Positions 32,473 through 43,578 of a DNA stretch of 48,579 bases are shown here, piece by piece. The stretch's first letter is position 1. Each line of letters opens with the position of its first letter. Origin of the DNA: Deltaproteobacteria bacterium (lineage in GTDB: Bacteria > Desulfobacterota > Desulfuromonadia > Geobacterales > Pseudopelobacteraceae). Under the pieces are notes generated by a model. The model did no database searches, was not told the origin of the DNA, and worked only from the letters and a program-made list of their open reading frames with translations. The DNA is taken from contig JAJXWO010000009.1 in NCBI GenBank assembly GCA_021781535.1, positions 47,329 through 95,907 of the forward strand, given 5' to 3'. A program made the translations under genes and the position numbers.

Positions 32473-33429
32473 TTATTCAGCCAGCCGTGTCATGGCTCTG
32501 AATTTCTTGTAGCGCCCTTCCACGAGTTCGTCACCGGAAAGCTTGTTCAACTCGGTAAGGTTGCGGGCGATTGCCTCTTTCATGTTTTTAGCCGTCGCTT
32601 CATGATCACGATGGGCGCCGCCGACCGGTTCCTTGACAATCTCGTCGATGACACCCAGTTTTATAATGTCCTGAGCGGTCGGTTTAAGCGCCTCGGCTGC
32701 CTGTTCACCCTTGGTGCCGTCGGACCAGAGGATGGCAGCGCATCCTTCCGGAGAAATAACGGCATACACCGAATGTTCCAGCATCAGAATCCGGTCACCG
32801 ACTGCGATAGCCAGTGCTCCGCCGGAGCCGCCTTCGCCGGTGATACAGACGATAACCGGGGTACGTAGGCTGGCCATCTCGCGCAGGTTGCGGGCGATGG
32901 CTTCAGCTTGGCCGCGCTCTTCGGCGCCGATGCCGGGATAGGCTCCCGGGGTATCGACAAAGGTGATGACCGGGAGCTTGAATTGTTCGGCCATCTGCAT
33001 CAGGCGCAGAGCCTTGCGGTATCCTTCCGGATTGGGCATGCCGAAGTTGCGGTAGACCTTTTCCTTGGTGTCACGCCCCTTCTGGTGGCCGATCACCATT
33101 ACCGGTTGGCCGTTAAAGCGTGCCAGGCCGCCGACAATGGCGTGATCATCACCATAGTTCCGGTCACCATGCAGTTCAACAAATTCTGTGAACATGAGGT
33201 TTATATAGTCCTGAGTAAAGGGACGGTTGATGTGGCGGGCTACCTGAGCGGTCTGCCAACGGGAAAGATTGGCGAAAACATCAGCCCTCATCTGCTCCAC
33301 GCGGCTCTCAAGGGCAGTTACATCAGCGCCGATGTTCAGTCCGTCACTGGCCAGTGCATTCAACTCTTCAATTTTCTTTTCCAGTTCTGCGATGGGTTTT
33401 TCAAATTCAAGATAAAACGGGCTTGCCAT
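32473..33429 (-). CDS. accA: acetyl-CoA carboxylase carboxyltransferase subunit alpha
   Basis: A 318-residue subunit that with AccD transfers the carboxyl group from biotin to acetyl-CoA, the first step of fatty acid synthesis. Visible: the N-terminal coiled coil ([18 protein letters not shown]), [18 protein letters not shown], and the oxyanion region in [20 protein letters not shown] and [14 protein letters not shown]. Length fits the family. It lies 19 bases downstream of dnaE, a frequent neighbour. Confidence 0.97.
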   Translation of the reverse strand: MASPFYLEFEKPIAELEKKIEELNALASDGLNIGADVTALESRVEQMRADVFANLSRWQTAQVARHINRPFTQDYINLMFTEFVELHGDRNYGDDHAIVGGLARFNGQPVMVIGHQKGRDTKEKVYRNFGMPNPEGYRKALRLMQMAEQFKLPVITFVDTPGAYPGIGAEERGQAEAIARNLREMASLRTPVIVCITGEGGSGGALAIAVGDRILMLEHSVYAVISPEGCAAILWSDGTKGEQAAEALKPTAQDIIKLGVIDEIVKEPVGGAHRDHEATAKNMKEAIARNLTELNKLSGDELVEGRYKKFRAMTRLAE

Positions 33430-33448
33430 AATCGATCACCTCATATAG

Positions 33449-36400
33449 TTACTCAAAAGTGGCGGCATTATATCCTAACAGTCTCTCCACATCCAGCCTT
33501 AAATCATCACTGGCCGCAACGTTCATTCCCGTTGTCAACGGCATGGTTGAGCGACTCCGTTCCGGTATCAGAAACTGGATTGATGCCGGTATGCTTCCCG
33601 GGTGTCGTTCGATGACTTCCTTGAGAAGGGTGATCTGTTCTGGTGGGGTTTCATTGGTGCGCAGGATGATCGATACTTTTTTGGTAGTCTGGGCCCGGGC
33701 CTCGGCGAGCAGTTTAATTTCACCGGCCGGACCGCGATCACGCTGGAAGCGTTTGCCGTTATTCTCTTCTCCCCCCTTCATGATCAGGACTTTGCATCCT
33801 TTGTCGCCTTTTTCCAGCTTGCCGACTACCAGTAAGGGGTCATCAGATTTCAGCAGTGAAGAGGTTGTTGCATAAATATCTGAAAAAACAGTTATTTCTA
33901 CCGAACCGGTTAGATCTTCAATGGTGACGAACCCCATCCGGTCGCCTTTTTTGGTTGTAATCTCTTTGAAAGCAGAAACAATGCCGCAGATCCTCACTTC
34001 GCTGCCGTCAGCCATTTCTACCATGCTGGCGATGTCGGTGTTGGAGAGGCGTTTGACGTCATCAATATAACGATCCAGCGGGTGGCCGGTGATCAGAAAT
34101 CCAAGCGCTTCCTTCTCATACGCCAGCTTCTCCTTGTCATGCCATTCGGGGATGCTGGGAAGCTTCATGCCCCCGTTGCCATTTCCCCGTGTGACTTCTT
34201 CGGTTCCAAACAGCGAAACCTGGGTGCTGGCTTTTTCTTCCTGGATTTTCTGGCCGTAGTTCGAAGCGTTTTCCAATCCCTCCATCTGGGCGGAACGGGT
34301 CGCTCCGGTGGAGTCAAAGGCGCCGCACTTGATTAACGACTCGATCACCCGCTTGTTTACCCGGCGCAGGTCGACCCGTTCGCAGAAATCGTACAGACTC
34401 TTGAAGGGGCCGTCCGAGCGAGCTTCAAGAATAGCTTCAATAGCGCCGGAGCCGACGTTCTTTACCGCTCCGAGGCCGAAACGCATCGACGTGCCGACGA
34501 CGGTGAAGGAAAGACCGGAGGAGTTGATATCTGGAGGCAGTACTTCAATCCCCTGCTCCCGGCAATCGCTGATGTTCTTGACAACCTTGTCGGTGCTGTC
34601 CATGTCGCAGGTCAGGAGCGCCGCCATGAACTCGACCGGGTAGTGGGCTTTCAGATAGGCGGTTTGATAGGCAATCAGTGCATAGGCGGCCGAATGGGAC
34701 TTGTTGAAGCCGTACTCGGCAAACTTGGCCATCTGGTCGAAAATCGCTTCGGCCTTTTTCGTGTCGATCTCCAGTGCTTTGGCGCCGGCCAGAAAGGTGT
34801 CCTTCTGACGTTCCATCTCCTTGGCATCTTTCTTACCCATGGCGCGGCGCAGCAGGTCGGCCTGTCCCAGGGAATAACCGGCCAGGGTACGGGATATCTG
34901 CATGACCTGTTCCTGATAGACGATGACCCCGTAGGTGTCTTTGAGGATCGGCTCCAGCTGTGGCAGGTCGAAAACCACCTTCTGGCGACCATGTTTCCGT
35001 TCAATGAAGTCATCCACCATGCCGCATCCCAGAGGACCAGGGCGATACAGGGCGCAGGCGGCAATAACGTCCTCGAAACAGGAGGGCTTCAACTTGATCA
35101 GCATTTCTTTTATGCCGCTCGACTCCAGCTGGAAAACTCCGGTGGTATTGCCTATGCTGATCAGGTCATAGCTGGCCACGTCGTCGTCACGCAGAGTGGT
35201 AATATCGAAGTCCGGTACTTTTACTCGCACCAGTTTGACGGCATTTTCGATGACGGTCAGGTTTTTGAGACCGAGAAAATCGAACTTGACGAGGCCAACC
35301 AGTTCGACATATTTCATCGAATACTGGGTATTGATAGAACCGGTTTTCTGGTCCTTGTAGAGCGGCAGAAACTCTTCCAGCTGATCCGGCGCTACCACGA
35401 CGGCAGCGGCGTGGGTCGATGCGTGCCGAGTGAGGCCTTCAAGGCAGAGGGCCGTATCCAGCAGATCCTTTACCCGCGGGTCGGCAGCACACAGATCATT
35501 GAGTTGCGGTTCCTGCTGGAGCGCCTTGCTCAAGGTCATCTTTAAATCATCCGGGATCAGCTTGGCTATCCGGTCGACATCTCCGTAGGTCATGTTCAGT
35601 GCCCGCCCGACATCACGAATGGCGGCCTTTGCACCCATGGTACCAAAGGTGATGATCTGACAGACGCGGTCACGACCGTACTTTTCAATCATGTACTGAA
35701 TCACCTCGCCTCGGCGATCCTGGCAGAAGTCGACGTCGATATCAGGCATGGAGATACGTTCAGGATTGAGGAACCGTTCGAACAGCAAGTTGTAGGGGAG
35801 CGGGTCGAGATCGGTGATTTTGATGGAGTACGCCACCAGGGAACCGGCCGCCGAGCCCCTGCCCGGACCAACCGGTATGCCGCGATCCTTGGCCCAGCGG
35901 ATAAAGTCAGAGACGATCAGGAAGTAGGCCGGAAATTTCATGTCGCGAATACAGTCCAGCTCGATTTCCAGACGGTCGAAGTACCCCTGCTGCTGTTCCA
36001 GTGTCATATCGGGATATTTGGCCAGGATGGTTACCATCCGCTCTTTCAGGCCCTCGGTTGCCAGATCCCGAAGCATGTCATCATGATTTTGCCCGGCAGG
36101 TGGGTCGAAGTGCGGGAAGTAGTAGGTCTTGCCGTCCACCGGCAGATCGAGGTTGCAGCGCTCGGCTATCGCCAGCGTGTTGCTGATCGCCTCGGGAGCG
36201 TAGCAAAAGGCCCGCTGCATTTCTTCCGGCGACTTGACATAGAACTCGTCAACCGAGAACCTCATGTGAGTCGGGTCTTCCATTGTTTTGCCGGTCTGTA
36301 TGCAGAGCAGTACCTCGTGGGCGCGAGCATCCCCACGGTTGAGGTAATGGCAGTCGTTCGTCGCAACCAGCGGCAGTTTCAGTTCGGATGCAACCTCCAT

Positions 36401-36976
36401 CAGACGTTTGTTGACAACATCTTGCTCAGGTATGGTGTTTTCCTGCAGTTCAATATAGTAGCGGTCAGGAAACAGTTCCTTGTACCACTTGGCGGTGGCA
36501 AGCGCCTCTTCCATGTTGCCGCGGCCGCATTGCATCGCCACTTCCCCTTTAAGGCAGGCGGAGAGGGCCATGAGCCCGCCGGAGCGCCCGGTCAGCAGTT
36601 CGCGGTCGATCCGGGGACGGTAATAAAAACCCTCTTTGTATCCGGCTGAGGTCAGGTAGGAAAGGTTCTTGTACCCCTCCATGTTCTCGCAGAGAAGAAT
36701 CAGGTGGTAGGCGGCGTCGGAGATCCCTTTTGAGTCGCGCGAAAAGCGCGATCCGGGCGCCAGGTACAGCTCGCAGCCGATAATCGGCTTGACGCCGGCT
36801 TTCTTGCATTTAAGGTAAAACTCCGCTGCCCCGAACATGTTGCCATGGTCGGTGATTGCAACCGCCGGCATATCGTATTCTTTGGCTTTGGCGATCAGGT
36901 CGTCAAAGCGGATCGCGCCGTCAAGCAGGGAGTATTGGGTGTGGAGGTGGAGATGAACGAAGGGGGAAGATTCCAT
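33449..36976 (-). CDS. dnaE: DNA polymerase III alpha subunit
   Basis: A 1175-residue replicative polymerase. The PHP domain begins FVHLHLHTQYSLLDG (~6-20). Palm motifs are GRGSAAGSLVAYSIKI (~375) and the catalytic aspartates in PDIDVDFCQDRRGEVIQY (~405-422). A helix-hairpin-helix region follows near ~850, then an OB domain (~1000). The start is ATG 36976 with AGGAAC upstream; an upstream in-frame ATG (37021) lacks an RBS. The promoter is at 37043-37071. It is probably cotranscribed with accA. Confidence 0.97.
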   Translation of the reverse strand: MESSPFVHLHLHTQYSLLDGAIRFDDLIAKAKEYDMPAVAITDHGNMFGAAEFYLKCKKAGVKPIIGCELYLAPGSRFSRDSKGISDAAYHLILLCENMEGYKNLSYLTSAGYKEGFYYRPRIDRELLTGRSGGLMALSACLKGEVAMQCGRGNMEEALATAKWYKELFPDRYYIELQENTIPEQDVVNKRLMEVASELKLPLVATNDCHYLNRGDARAHEVLLCIQTGKTMEDPTHMRFSVDEFYVKSPEEMQRAFCYAPEAISNTLAIAERCNLDLPVDGKTYYFPHFDPPAGQNHDDMLRDLATEGLKERMVTILAKYPDMTLEQQQGYFDRLEIELDCIRDMKFPAYFLIVSDFIRWAKDRGIPVGPGRGSAAGSLVAYSIKITDLDPLPYNLLFERFLNPERISMPDIDVDFCQDRRGEVIQYMIEKYGRDRVCQIITFGTMGAKAAIRDVGRALNMTYGDVDRIAKLIPDDLKMTLSKALQQEPQLNDLCAADPRVKDLLDTALCLEGLTRHASTHAAAVVVAPDQLEEFLPLYKDQKTGSINTQYSMKYVELVGLVKFDFLGLKNLTVIENAVKLVRVKVPDFDITTLRDDDVASYDLISIGNTTGVFQLESSGIKEMLIKLKPSCFEDVIAACALYRPGPLGCGMVDDFIERKHGRQKVVFDLPQLEPILKDTYGVIVYQEQVMQISRTLAGYSLGQADLLRRAMGKKDAKEMERQKDTFLAGAKALEIDTKKAEAIFDQMAKFAEYGFNKSHSAAYALIAYQTAYLKAHYPVEFMAALLTCDMDSTDKVVKNISDCREQGIEVLPPDINSSGLSFTVVGTSMRFGLGAVKNVGSGAIEAILEARSDGPFKSLYDFCERVDLRRVNKRVIESLIKCGAFDSTGATRSAQMEGLENASNYGQKIQEEKASTQVSLFGTEEVTRGNGNGGMKLPSIPEWHDKEKLAYEKEALGFLITGHPLDRYIDDVKRLSNTDIASMVEMADGSEVRICGIVSAFKEITTKKGDRMGFVTIEDLTGSVEITVFSDIYATTSSLLKSDDPLLVVGKLEKGDKGCKVLIMKGGEENNGKRFQRDRGPAGEIKLLAEARAQTTKKVSIILRTNETPPEQITLLKEVIERHPGSIPASIQFLIPERSRSTMPLTTGMNVAASDDLRLDVERLLGYNAATFE

Positions 36977-37042
36977 TGGTTGTTCCTGTAAAAAAGAAGG
37001 GGAGCTCTCATGAGGTCCCATTCTAAATAGTTTGTGCAGGCC

Positions 37043-37071
37043 AGTATGCCCCTAATTCTGGCAGCCGTCAA
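37043..37071 (-). promoter_or_regulatory. promoter for dnaE (- strand)
   Basis: On the - strand, TTGACG (37066-37071) and CATACT (37043-37048) are 17 bases apart. Matches to consensus are 5 of 6 and 4 of 6. It lies 67 bases before the dnaE start. The rest of the gap up to sucD (37129) is AT-rich and shows no clear terminator. Confidence 0.55.
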
Positions 37072-37128
37072 TTATGTTTAATTGCAATAGTGTGAGGTGG
37101 TTGGGTGTAACATGCAGTAATATAAGCT

Positions 37129-38061
37129 CTAATTATTTGTATTGCTGTCTTGAGTTACTTTAAAAGCTGCAGTGGTGATCTGTTTTCCTGTGGCATTAAG
37201 CGCTTCCAGCATCGCCTCTCCCATTCGTGTCGGGCTGGTTGCCACAACCACGCTGCACTGCTGCAGGGTGCGGATCTTATCTTCAGCCTTTCCCTTGCCG
37301 CGGGTAATGATAGCGCCGGCATGACCCATCCGCCTGCCGGGCGGGGCGGTGACACCGGCGATAAAGGCGGCAACCGGTTTGGTCATGTTTGCCATGATCC
37401 ACTCCGCGGCGGCTTCTTCGGCACCGCCACCTATTTCTCCGATCATGAACACTCCTTCGGTCTTCGGATCGTCGTTAAACAGAGACAGGACATCAATGAA
37501 ACTCATGCCGATGATCGGGTCGCCGCCAATTCCGACACAGGGGTTCGGACCAAGACCGACATCGGTTAGTTGCTTGACCGCCTCATAGGTCAGGGTGCCG
37601 CTGCGGGAGACAACCCCGATCTTTCCGGGTGCATGGATATGTCCCGGCATGATGCCGACCTTGCATTCCCCCGGAGTGATGATGCCGGGACAATTGGGAC
37701 CGATTAGACGGGTTGTGCTCGTCTGCAAGACTGCCTTGACCGATACCATGTCACGAATCGGAATTCCCTCGGTGATGCAGACAACCAGCTCAACGCCGGC
37801 GTCAATGGCTTCAAGGATGGCATCGGCGGCTCCAGGTGGTGGCACGAAGATCATCGAGACGTTGGCCCGGGTAGCTTTGATAGCTTCCGCAACGGTATTG
37901 AACACCGGAATCCCTTCAGTGGTGATGCCGCCTTTGCCCGGGGTTACTCCGGCTACAATGTCAGTGCCATATTCGCGGCACTGTCCGGTGTGAAACAGAC
38001 CGCTGCGCCCGGTAATTCCCTGCACGACAATTCTGGAATTTTTATTGACAAGTATTGACAT
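37129..38061 (-). CDS. sucD: succinyl-CoA synthetase subunit alpha
   Basis: A 310-residue TCA-cycle enzyme subunit forming succinate, CoA and ATP/GTP from succinyl-CoA. Visible: the CoA-binding Rossmann domain ([20 protein letters not shown]), [13 protein letters not shown], and the phosphorylated His in [11 protein letters not shown] (~250). The C-terminus is slightly longer than usual. It overlaps sucC by 20 bases, implying coupled translation. Confidence 0.97.
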   Translation of the reverse strand: MSILVNKNSRIVVQGITGRSGLFHTGQCREYGTDIVAGVTPGKGGITTEGIPVFNTVAEAIKATRANVSMIFVPPPGAADAILEAIDAGVELVVCITEGIPIRDMVSVKAVLQTSTTRLIGPNCPGIITPGECKVGIMPGHIHAPGKIGVVSRSGTLTYEAVKQLTDVGLGPNPCVGIGGDPIIGMSFIDVLSLFNDDPKTEGVFMIGEIGGGAEEAAAEWIMANMTKPVAAFIAGVTAPPGRRMGHAGAIITRGKGKAEDKIRTLQQCSVVVATSPTRMGEAMLEALNATGKQITTAAFKVTQDSNTNN

Positions 38062-39232
38062 GGCCTTGTCCCCCCTGAGCCAGCATCTTTACGATCCTGG
38101 CGGCGCCATCTCCCAGTGAGGCGCCGATCTGCACGTTCAGGCCGGACTCCTGAAGTAGTTTTTTTCCGTCCTCAACATGACTTCCATCCATGCGTACCAC
38201 GATCGGCAGAGTGCAGCCGACGGCACTGGCTGCTTCGATGATGCCCTGGGCAATGACATCGCACCGCATGATGCCACCAAAAATATTGACAAAGATCCCC
38301 TTCACGTCGCAATCCTGCAGGATGATTCTGAAGGCTTCTGCCACTTTTTCCCTGGTTGCTCCGCCTCCGACATCCAGAAAATTGGCCGGTTCGCCGCCGC
38401 ATTCCTTGAGCACATCAAGGGTCGCCATGGCCAGTCCGGCTCCATTGATCAGACACCCAATCGAACCGGACAGCTTGATATAGGAAAGATCGTACTTGGC
38501 GGCATTGATTTCCAGTGGATCGAGTTGCGAGTAGTCCACCATGTCCGGATATTCGCGATGGCGATGCACGGCATTGTCATCAAAGGTAATTTTGGCGTCC
38601 ATAGCCATTAACCAGCCGGTACTGGTTACTACCAGTGGATTAATTTCAATCAGTGAACAGTCCTTCTCCTGACAGACACAGTACATGTTAAGGATTAACT
38701 CGACGCAATCCTCGCAGACTGATCCGGACAGTCCCAAATCCAGTGCAATCTTGCGGGCCTGGTAGGGGCGCAGTCCGGTAAACGGATTAATTGTGAGAGT
38801 CAGAATCTTCTCCGGGCTCTTGCTCGCGACCTCTTCGATATCAATTCCACCTTCGGCTGAGGCTATCACAATATAGCGGGAACTCATCCGGTCGAGCGTG
38901 ATGGAAAGGTAGAATTCTCGGGCAATCTCAACCGCTTCTTCCACCAGGATGCGACGCACCTTCAGTCCCTGTGGGCCGGTTTGCTTGGTTACCAACGAGC
39001 GTCCGAACAGCTCCTTTGCGAATTCCTGTGCCTCTTCAGGATGGTTGATCAGTCTGACTCCGCCCGCCTTGCCTCGCCCGCCGGCATAGATCTGTGCTTT
39101 GACAACGCAGCGTCCCCCCATCATTTTGGCGGCACGTTCGACCTGATCGGACGTAAGCGCCACAAGGCCCCGCGGGATTGGGATGCCGTAGCTGCTGAAG
39201 ATTTCCTTGGCCTGATACTCGTGGATGTTCAT
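38042..39232 (-). CDS. sucC: succinyl-CoA synthetase subunit beta (ADP-forming)
   Basis: A 396-residue ATP-grasp subunit. It starts [20 protein letters not shown] (typical of SucC), with [16 protein letters not shown] (~45-60), [10 protein letters not shown] (~205) and [11 protein letters not shown] (~320). ATG 39232 has GGAGAAC upstream; the longer open frame extends to 39295 without an RBS. Promoter at 39268-39295. It forms a heterodimer or heterotetramer with SucD. Confidence 0.97.
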   Translation of the reverse strand: MNIHEYQAKEIFSSYGIPIPRGLVALTSDQVERAAKMMGGRCVVKAQIYAGGRGKAGGVRLINHPEEAQEFAKELFGRSLVTKQTGPQGLKVRRILVEEAVEIAREFYLSITLDRMSSRYIVIASAEGGIDIEEVASKSPEKILTLTINPFTGLRPYQARKIALDLGLSGSVCEDCVELILNMYCVCQEKDCSLIEINPLVVTSTGWLMAMDAKITFDDNAVHRHREYPDMVDYSQLDPLEINAAKYDLSYIKLSGSIGCLINGAGLAMATLDVLKECGGEPANFLDVGGGATREKVAEAFRIILQDCDVKGIFVNIFGGIMRCDVIAQGIIEAASAVGCTLPIVVRMDGSHVEDGKKLLQESGLNVQIGASLGDGAARIVKMLAQGGQGHVNTCQ

Positions 39233-39267
39233 GGTGAGTTCTCCATCTGAAGCATAATTTATGGAAA

Positions 39268-39295
39268 AGTATAGCAGCGAAGAGTGATAGTGCAA
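39268..39295 (-). promoter_or_regulatory. promoter for sucCD (- strand)
   Basis: TTGCAC (39290-39295), a 16-base spacer and TATACT (39268-39273; 5 of 6 to consensus), 35 bases before the sucC start. Confidence 0.6.
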
Positions 39296-39324
39296 TTGAG
39301 AGGTGGCGGCGCGGCAATGGCACG

Positions 39325-39353
39325 CCGGTCATGACGGGTGGCAGCATGACCGG
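39325..39353. other. 9-bp inverted repeat in the sucC-tsaB gap
   Basis: CCGGTCATG (39325-39333) and CATGACCGG (39345-39353) are perfect inverted arms with an 11-base loop. No T run follows in either direction. It lies ~30 bases upstream of the sucCD -35 box, so it could be an operator or an mRNA hairpin ending the tsaB transcript. The rest of the 192-base gap holds the sucCD promoter. Confidence 0.45.
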
Positions 39354-39424
39354 TGTACAGTGCAAGAATCAATGAGGGTATGAACTGTATGAACCCGCTC
39401 AGCTTGAGGGGGCGCAGGCTGTGA

Positions 39425-40123
39425 TCAGTTCTTTTTCTTCATCAGTTCTGCATCAGATGCCCGCAGGTAGACCGGCAGCAGTTGTGAAGGTTTCAGCATG
39501 TCACCACGCTTGCAGGCATGTAATGCCAGCAATATGCCATTGGCAGCATGGGGAGACTGAAGCGGGAAGGGGGCAAAGATTGCCCGGTCACCGAGCTGTT
39601 GGGCAATCAGGTCGTGGTAGCGCAGAGTGCCGTCGCCAACGAAGATGACCGGTTGACCGGTCAGCTCGGTAATCTGATTAAGAAACGCATTGGGTGGAAG
39701 AACGCAATCATTCAAGAGCGGGGAGGGGAGGGGGGACGAACAGTCATAGAGAGCTGCATATACTTCGCTTTTGCGGGCATCAAGCATCGGACAGATGGGG
39801 AGGGCTGATAGTGAAAAATTCATGGACAACATGGCAAGTGATGAAAAACCGGCACACGGTTTACCGGTTGCAAGCGCCAACCCCTGGATCGTTGCTACCC
39901 CGCCACGTACGCCGGTGAATGAACCGGGACCGGTGGAAGAAGCGAAGAGGTCAATATCGCCACTTGACAACCCCAGCATTGCCAGGAGTCGTACAATTTC
40001 AGGCATGAGACGGGCGGAAAGAGTCCGATTTGTGTTTATCACTGATTCGGCGGCTATGTGTTCGTCAACAGCAATTGCAATGCTGGCGAGTGGCGTGGAA
40101 GTGTCTATGGCAAGAATGTTCAT
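39425..40123 (-). CDS. tsaB: tRNA threonylcarbamoyladenosine biosynthesis protein TsaB
   Basis: A 232-residue ASKHA-fold protein needed, with TsaD and TsaE, for the t6A37 modification of ANN-decoding tRNAs. It starts MNILAIDTSTPLASIAIAVD, with NRTLSARLMPEI and SSTGPGSFTGVRGGVATIQG at ~62-80 as in the family. The C-terminus ends in charged residues. It lies upstream of sucCD on the same strand. Confidence 0.92.
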   Translation of the reverse strand: MNILAIDTSTPLASIAIAVDEHIAAESVINTNRTLSARLMPEIVRLLAMLGLSSGDIDLFASSTGPGSFTGVRGGVATIQGLALATGKPCAGFSSLAMLSMNFSLSALPICPMLDARKSEVYAALYDCSSPLPSPLLNDCVLPPNAFLNQITELTGQPVIFVGDGTLRYHDLIAQQLGDRAIFAPFPLQSPHAANGILLALHACKRGDMLKPSQLLPVYLRASDAELMKKKN

Positions 40124-40174
40124 GAATCATCTGCTCCGGAACGCTTTATGAAACAAAACTGCAGGGATCTCAAT

Positions 40175-41221
40175 TCAATCGAGTCGCTGGCGATACGCAT
40201 TTAAAAAACGGGCATCTTCGGCGTACGTTACCGGATAGATGAATGGTACCGGTTGAGGACTCATGTCACTGCCGACATTGCGGAAGGTAAACAGACAGGA
40301 GTTTGAAAGAGATTTATTGTTGCCCGAGCGGCTGAAACGCTCAATATCTGACTGCACGGTAATAGTTGTTTTACCGGTATAAACCACCCTGGCGGTGAAC
40401 TTCAGCTGGTCCCCCAAAAGTACCGGTTGGTTGAAGTTAATGCGGTTCACCCGGAACGGCACCGCTCTGTCTGGAGCAACCATTTCCGCTGCCAGCGCCG
40501 CTAACTCATATGCTTTTCTGATCAGGTAGCCGCCAAAAATGGTTGCCGGGACATTTTCCTGCTCGGGATATGCCCTGCCCGTGGATTCAAGCATCAGCTG
40601 GTCGGCACGTATTCCGTTAAAGCCACCGCGTTCCTGTTCTTTGTGCAGCTTTTTGAGCAACAGATATTCATCGTGCGACGGCATTTCCTCCGCTTTCGCA
40701 AGCTCATCACGATATGCCTGCCGCCGCTGCTCCGCTTTCTGGTAACGCTTTTTATCAATTTCTTCAGGATACCGGAGCGGGGGCAGTGCAAGGCTTTTAG
40801 CTGCTCCGGAGTCGGTTGAGCGTGCCACCATGGTAAAGTAGCAGGTTGCCATATGGCTCGAACCCTCTCCCAGACACTCAATCCGTATGCCGACCTCCAT
40901 TGAGGACGTGCCCACGTGGTTGATTTGGGCTGAAAATACCAGGTCGTGTTTGGTATCGGCGGGATTTCTCAGTATTATGCTGTCTATAGCAGCCGTGACA
41001 ACCCTCGCTTCGGGGTAAAACCTGTGAACATAGGCTAAGGCAGTGTTCTCAGCCACCTTGTCAAGCGTCTCCAGGATCTTTCCAAAGCGAATGTTACCGA
41101 CAATATTGCTATCCCGGGCAAGAAAACGTCGGGCAAGAGCCGGGTCTGTTGAAAATGGTAGAACAAAGAGATAGCGGGTATCATGAGGCGTTATGCTGTT
41201 CTGTTTTGATTCGGATGACAT
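40175..41221 (-). CDS. double-hotdog acyl-CoA thioesterase
   Basis: A 348-residue protein with two hotdog domains. The first (~40-145) contains NIRFGKILETLDKVAENTAL, and the second (~220-330) contains ATIFGGYLIRKAYELAALAA, each with the long central helix of the fold. Between them is a charged linker (~150-210). It resembles ACOT9-like acyl-CoA thioesterases that hydrolyse fatty acyl-CoA. The substrate cannot be told from sequence. It sits between rseP and tsaB. Confidence 0.82.
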   Translation of the reverse strand: MSSESKQNSITPHDTRYLFVLPFSTDPALARRFLARDSNIVGNIRFGKILETLDKVAENTALAYVHRFYPEARVVTAAIDSIILRNPADTKHDLVFSAQINHVGTSSMEVGIRIECLGEGSSHMATCYFTMVARSTDSGAAKSLALPPLRYPEEIDKKRYQKAEQRRQAYRDELAKAEEMPSHDEYLLLKKLHKEQERGGFNGIRADQLMLESTGRAYPEQENVPATIFGGYLIRKAYELAALAAEMVAPDRAVPFRVNRINFNQPVLLGDQLKFTARVVYTGKTTITVQSDIERFSRSGNNKSLSNSCLFTFRNVGSDMSPQPVPFIYPVTYAEDARFLNAYRQRLD

Positions 41222-41270
41222 TCAGAAGCTCCTTTTGCCGCTATTGATGACATGCCTCCGTGATAATCGA

Positions 41271-42413
41271 TTACCCCTGGCTGTTGACAAAATACCTGAT
41301 GATATCATTGTAGAAAGCCAGAACCATCAGGCCCAACAGCAGTGCCATGCCAATCTGCTGGGCATATTCACGAATCCTTTGAGGCACCGGACGCCGAAAG
41401 ATTAATTCCATAAAGTAGAAGAGCAGGTGTCCGCCGTCGAGTACCGGTACCGGCAGCAGGTTGAGTACGCCAAGGTTGACAGAAAGCAGTGCCATAAAGG
41501 CCAGAAACGGTGCGATACCTGCAGATGCCTGTTGTCCGGCCATTTTTGCAATCATGATCGGGCCGCCGACGCTATCCATCGGTACGACTCGCTGTACCAT
41601 TTTCACCAATGACATAAACGTCAGGTCGATGACTTTCCAGGTCTGCTCGCTCCCTTTAATGACAGCTTCAAATGGATTGTAGTATTCAGTAACGACTTCG
41701 CCTGCCGCCGCTACCCCGATTGCATAGCCATTGATTTTTTCACCGAACAGATTCTTTGAAATACGTGGCTCGGGGGCGACCGTGAAGGGGATGACCCGGG
41801 ATTCACGCTTGACTGATAGCGTCAGAGGTTTTCCTTTGCTGGCAGCGACTGCAGCGGCAATTTGATCCCATTGACTGATCGGCTTGTTGTTGATGGAGAT
41901 GATAATATCACCCTTCTGCATGCCGGCTCTGGCGGCTGGTTTGTCCTTGAGTGCTTCACCGATTCTCGAAGTAACCGTTGGCACACCAATCATGCAGAGA
42001 ATAATAAAGATAAGCCAGGCAAATAAAAGATTGAAAACAGGTCCGGCCATGACAATTGCAATCCGTGCCAGCACCGGTTTGTGGGCAAAGGAACGAGCCG
42101 TTTCTTCATCGGTCAGTTCCCGCTGGTCAGAATCTCCCGGGGGTGCTGCTGCCGGTGCTTCGCCATCTAGAGGGAGGGGCGAGTCGGTTCCCTCAATAAT
42201 GCCACTTTCACCAAACATCTTGACGTAACCGCCGAGTGGGAACGCTGAAAGCAGATACTCAGTCTCTCCAATCTTTTTGCCGAGCAGTTTTGGGCCAAAG
42301 CCAAGAGAAAACTTTTCAACACGGACTCCCATCAATTTGGCTATCAGAAAGTGGCCGAACTCATGGACAAAAATCAAGATTCCTAAGACTATGATTGCAT
42401 AAATAACGGTCAT
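41271..42413 (-). CDS. rseP: site-2 zinc metalloprotease RseP
   Basis: A 380-residue inner-membrane protease. HEFGH (~16-20) in the first membrane helix binds zinc. A PDZ domain follows (~150-220; KPAARAGMQKGDIIISINNK). NLLPVPVLDGGHLLF (~320) supplies the third ligand. It cleaves anti-sigma factors or signal remnants. The start is ATG 42413, only 1 base after the dxr stop. The N-terminal soluble insert (~60-100) is Pro/Asp-rich. Confidence 0.95.
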   Translation of the reverse strand: MTVIYAIIVLGILIFVHEFGHFLIAKLMGVRVEKFSLGFGPKLLGKKIGETEYLLSAFPLGGYVKMFGESGIIEGTDSPLPLDGEAPAAAPPGDSDQRELTDEETARSFAHKPVLARIAIVMAGPVFNLLFAWLIFIILCMIGVPTVTSRIGEALKDKPAARAGMQKGDIIISINNKPISQWDQIAAAVAASKGKPLTLSVKRESRVIPFTVAPEPRISKNLFGEKINGYAIGVAAAGEVVTEYYNPFEAVIKGSEQTWKVIDLTFMSLVKMVQRVVPMDSVGGPIMIAKMAGQQASAGIAPFLAFMALLSVNLGVLNLLPVPVLDGGHLLFYFMELIFRRPVPQRIREYAQQIGMALLLGLMVLAFYNDIIRYFVNSQG

Positions 42414-42414
42414 A

Positions 42415-43575
42415 TCAGTGTACCATCTCCCGACAGATTTCACGGGCTGACTCTCTGCCCCAAAGGTCTGCTTTCAAAACTTCTTCAATTGATTTCAGTG
42501 TATGTGCTGAATGGGCGTCCATGGTGCGCTCGATAGTCTCGGCAATCTGGGTGAAGCCGATGCGCCCCTCAAGAAACTCTGTGACGGCAATTTCATTCGC
42601 GGCGTTCATGACGGCCGGCATGCTCTCTCCAGACGCGATGGCGCGATAAGCAAGTCCGAGACAACGAAACTTGTCGTGGTCAGGGCTGAAAAAAGTCAGC
42701 CCGGAAAGAATTGTCAAGTCAAGCGGTTTTACCCCGGTGACAATCCGTTCCGGATAGGCAAGAGCATAGGCAATGGGGGCCTTCATATCCGGTGTGCCGA
42801 GTTGGGCAATAACGCAGCCGTCAACGTACTCAACCATTGAGTGAATAATGCTCTGGGGGTGGATATTGACCCCTATTTTCTCTACAGGAGTGTTGAATAA
42901 CCAGCGTGCCTCGATCACTTCAAGCCCCTTGTTCATCATTGTGGCCGAATCGATGGTGATCTTTTTCCCCATATTCCAGTTGGGGTGATTGAGGGCATCA
43001 CGGACCGTGACGTTTGATAATTGTGCGGCCGGAGTGTTCAAGAACGGGCCACCCGATGCGGTTAAAATTATTTTGTGTATATCCTCGCACCGGTGTCCTT
43101 CAATCGACTGAAATATAGCACTATGCTCGCTGTCTACCGGAAAAAGTCTGACTCCGAATTCTGCGACCAGTTCCATGAACAGATGGCCTGCCGTAACCAG
43201 AGTCTCCTTGTTTGCCAAGGCGATGTCCTTCCGGGCACGGATGGCGGCAGCAGTCGGAACCAGACCGGCGGCGCCCACAATTGCTGCCACTACCATATCA
43301 GTCTCGTCAGCTGTCGCTGCAGCTATCAATCCTTCAACACCTCCGAGAATTGTCACGTCAAGGCCGCTGCACATCTCCTGAAGGCGGGGCACGTCGGTAT
43401 GAGAAGCGACGGCTGCAATACGGGGCTTAAATTGTTTGATCTGCCGCACAAAGAGTTCCAGATTTTTTCCGGCAGTCATGGCCACAACCCGGAAACGGTC
43501 AGGATGCGCGCAGATGATTTCGAGTGTACTCACACCGATCGAGCCGGTTGAACCAAGGATGGTGATGTTTTTCAT
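42415..43575 (-). CDS. dxr: 1-deoxy-D-xylulose 5-phosphate reductoisomerase
   Basis: A 386-residue NADPH enzyme of the MEP isoprenoid pathway. It starts [20 protein letters not shown] (NADPH-binding Rossmann). Other motifs are [24 protein letters not shown] (metal-binding acidic residues), LTASGGPF and [21 protein letters not shown]. The length is normal. It is flanked by cdsA and rseP, the usual neighbours. Confidence 0.97.
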   Translation of the reverse strand: MKNITILGSTGSIGVSTLEIICAHPDRFRVVAMTAGKNLELFVRQIKQFKPRIAAVASHTDVPRLQEMCSGLDVTILGGVEGLIAAATADETDMVVAAIVGAAGLVPTAAAIRARKDIALANKETLVTAGHLFMELVAEFGVRLFPVDSEHSAIFQSIEGHRCEDIHKIILTASGGPFLNTPAAQLSNVTVRDALNHPNWNMGKKITIDSATMMNKGLEVIEARWLFNTPVEKIGVNIHPQSIIHSMVEYVDGCVIAQLGTPDMKAPIAYALAYPERIVTGVKPLDLTILSGLTFFSPDHDKFRCLGLAYRAIASGESMPAVMNAANEIAVTEFLEGRIGFTQIAETIERTMDAHSAHTLKSIEEVLKADLWGRESAREICREMVH

Positions 43576-43578
43576 AAA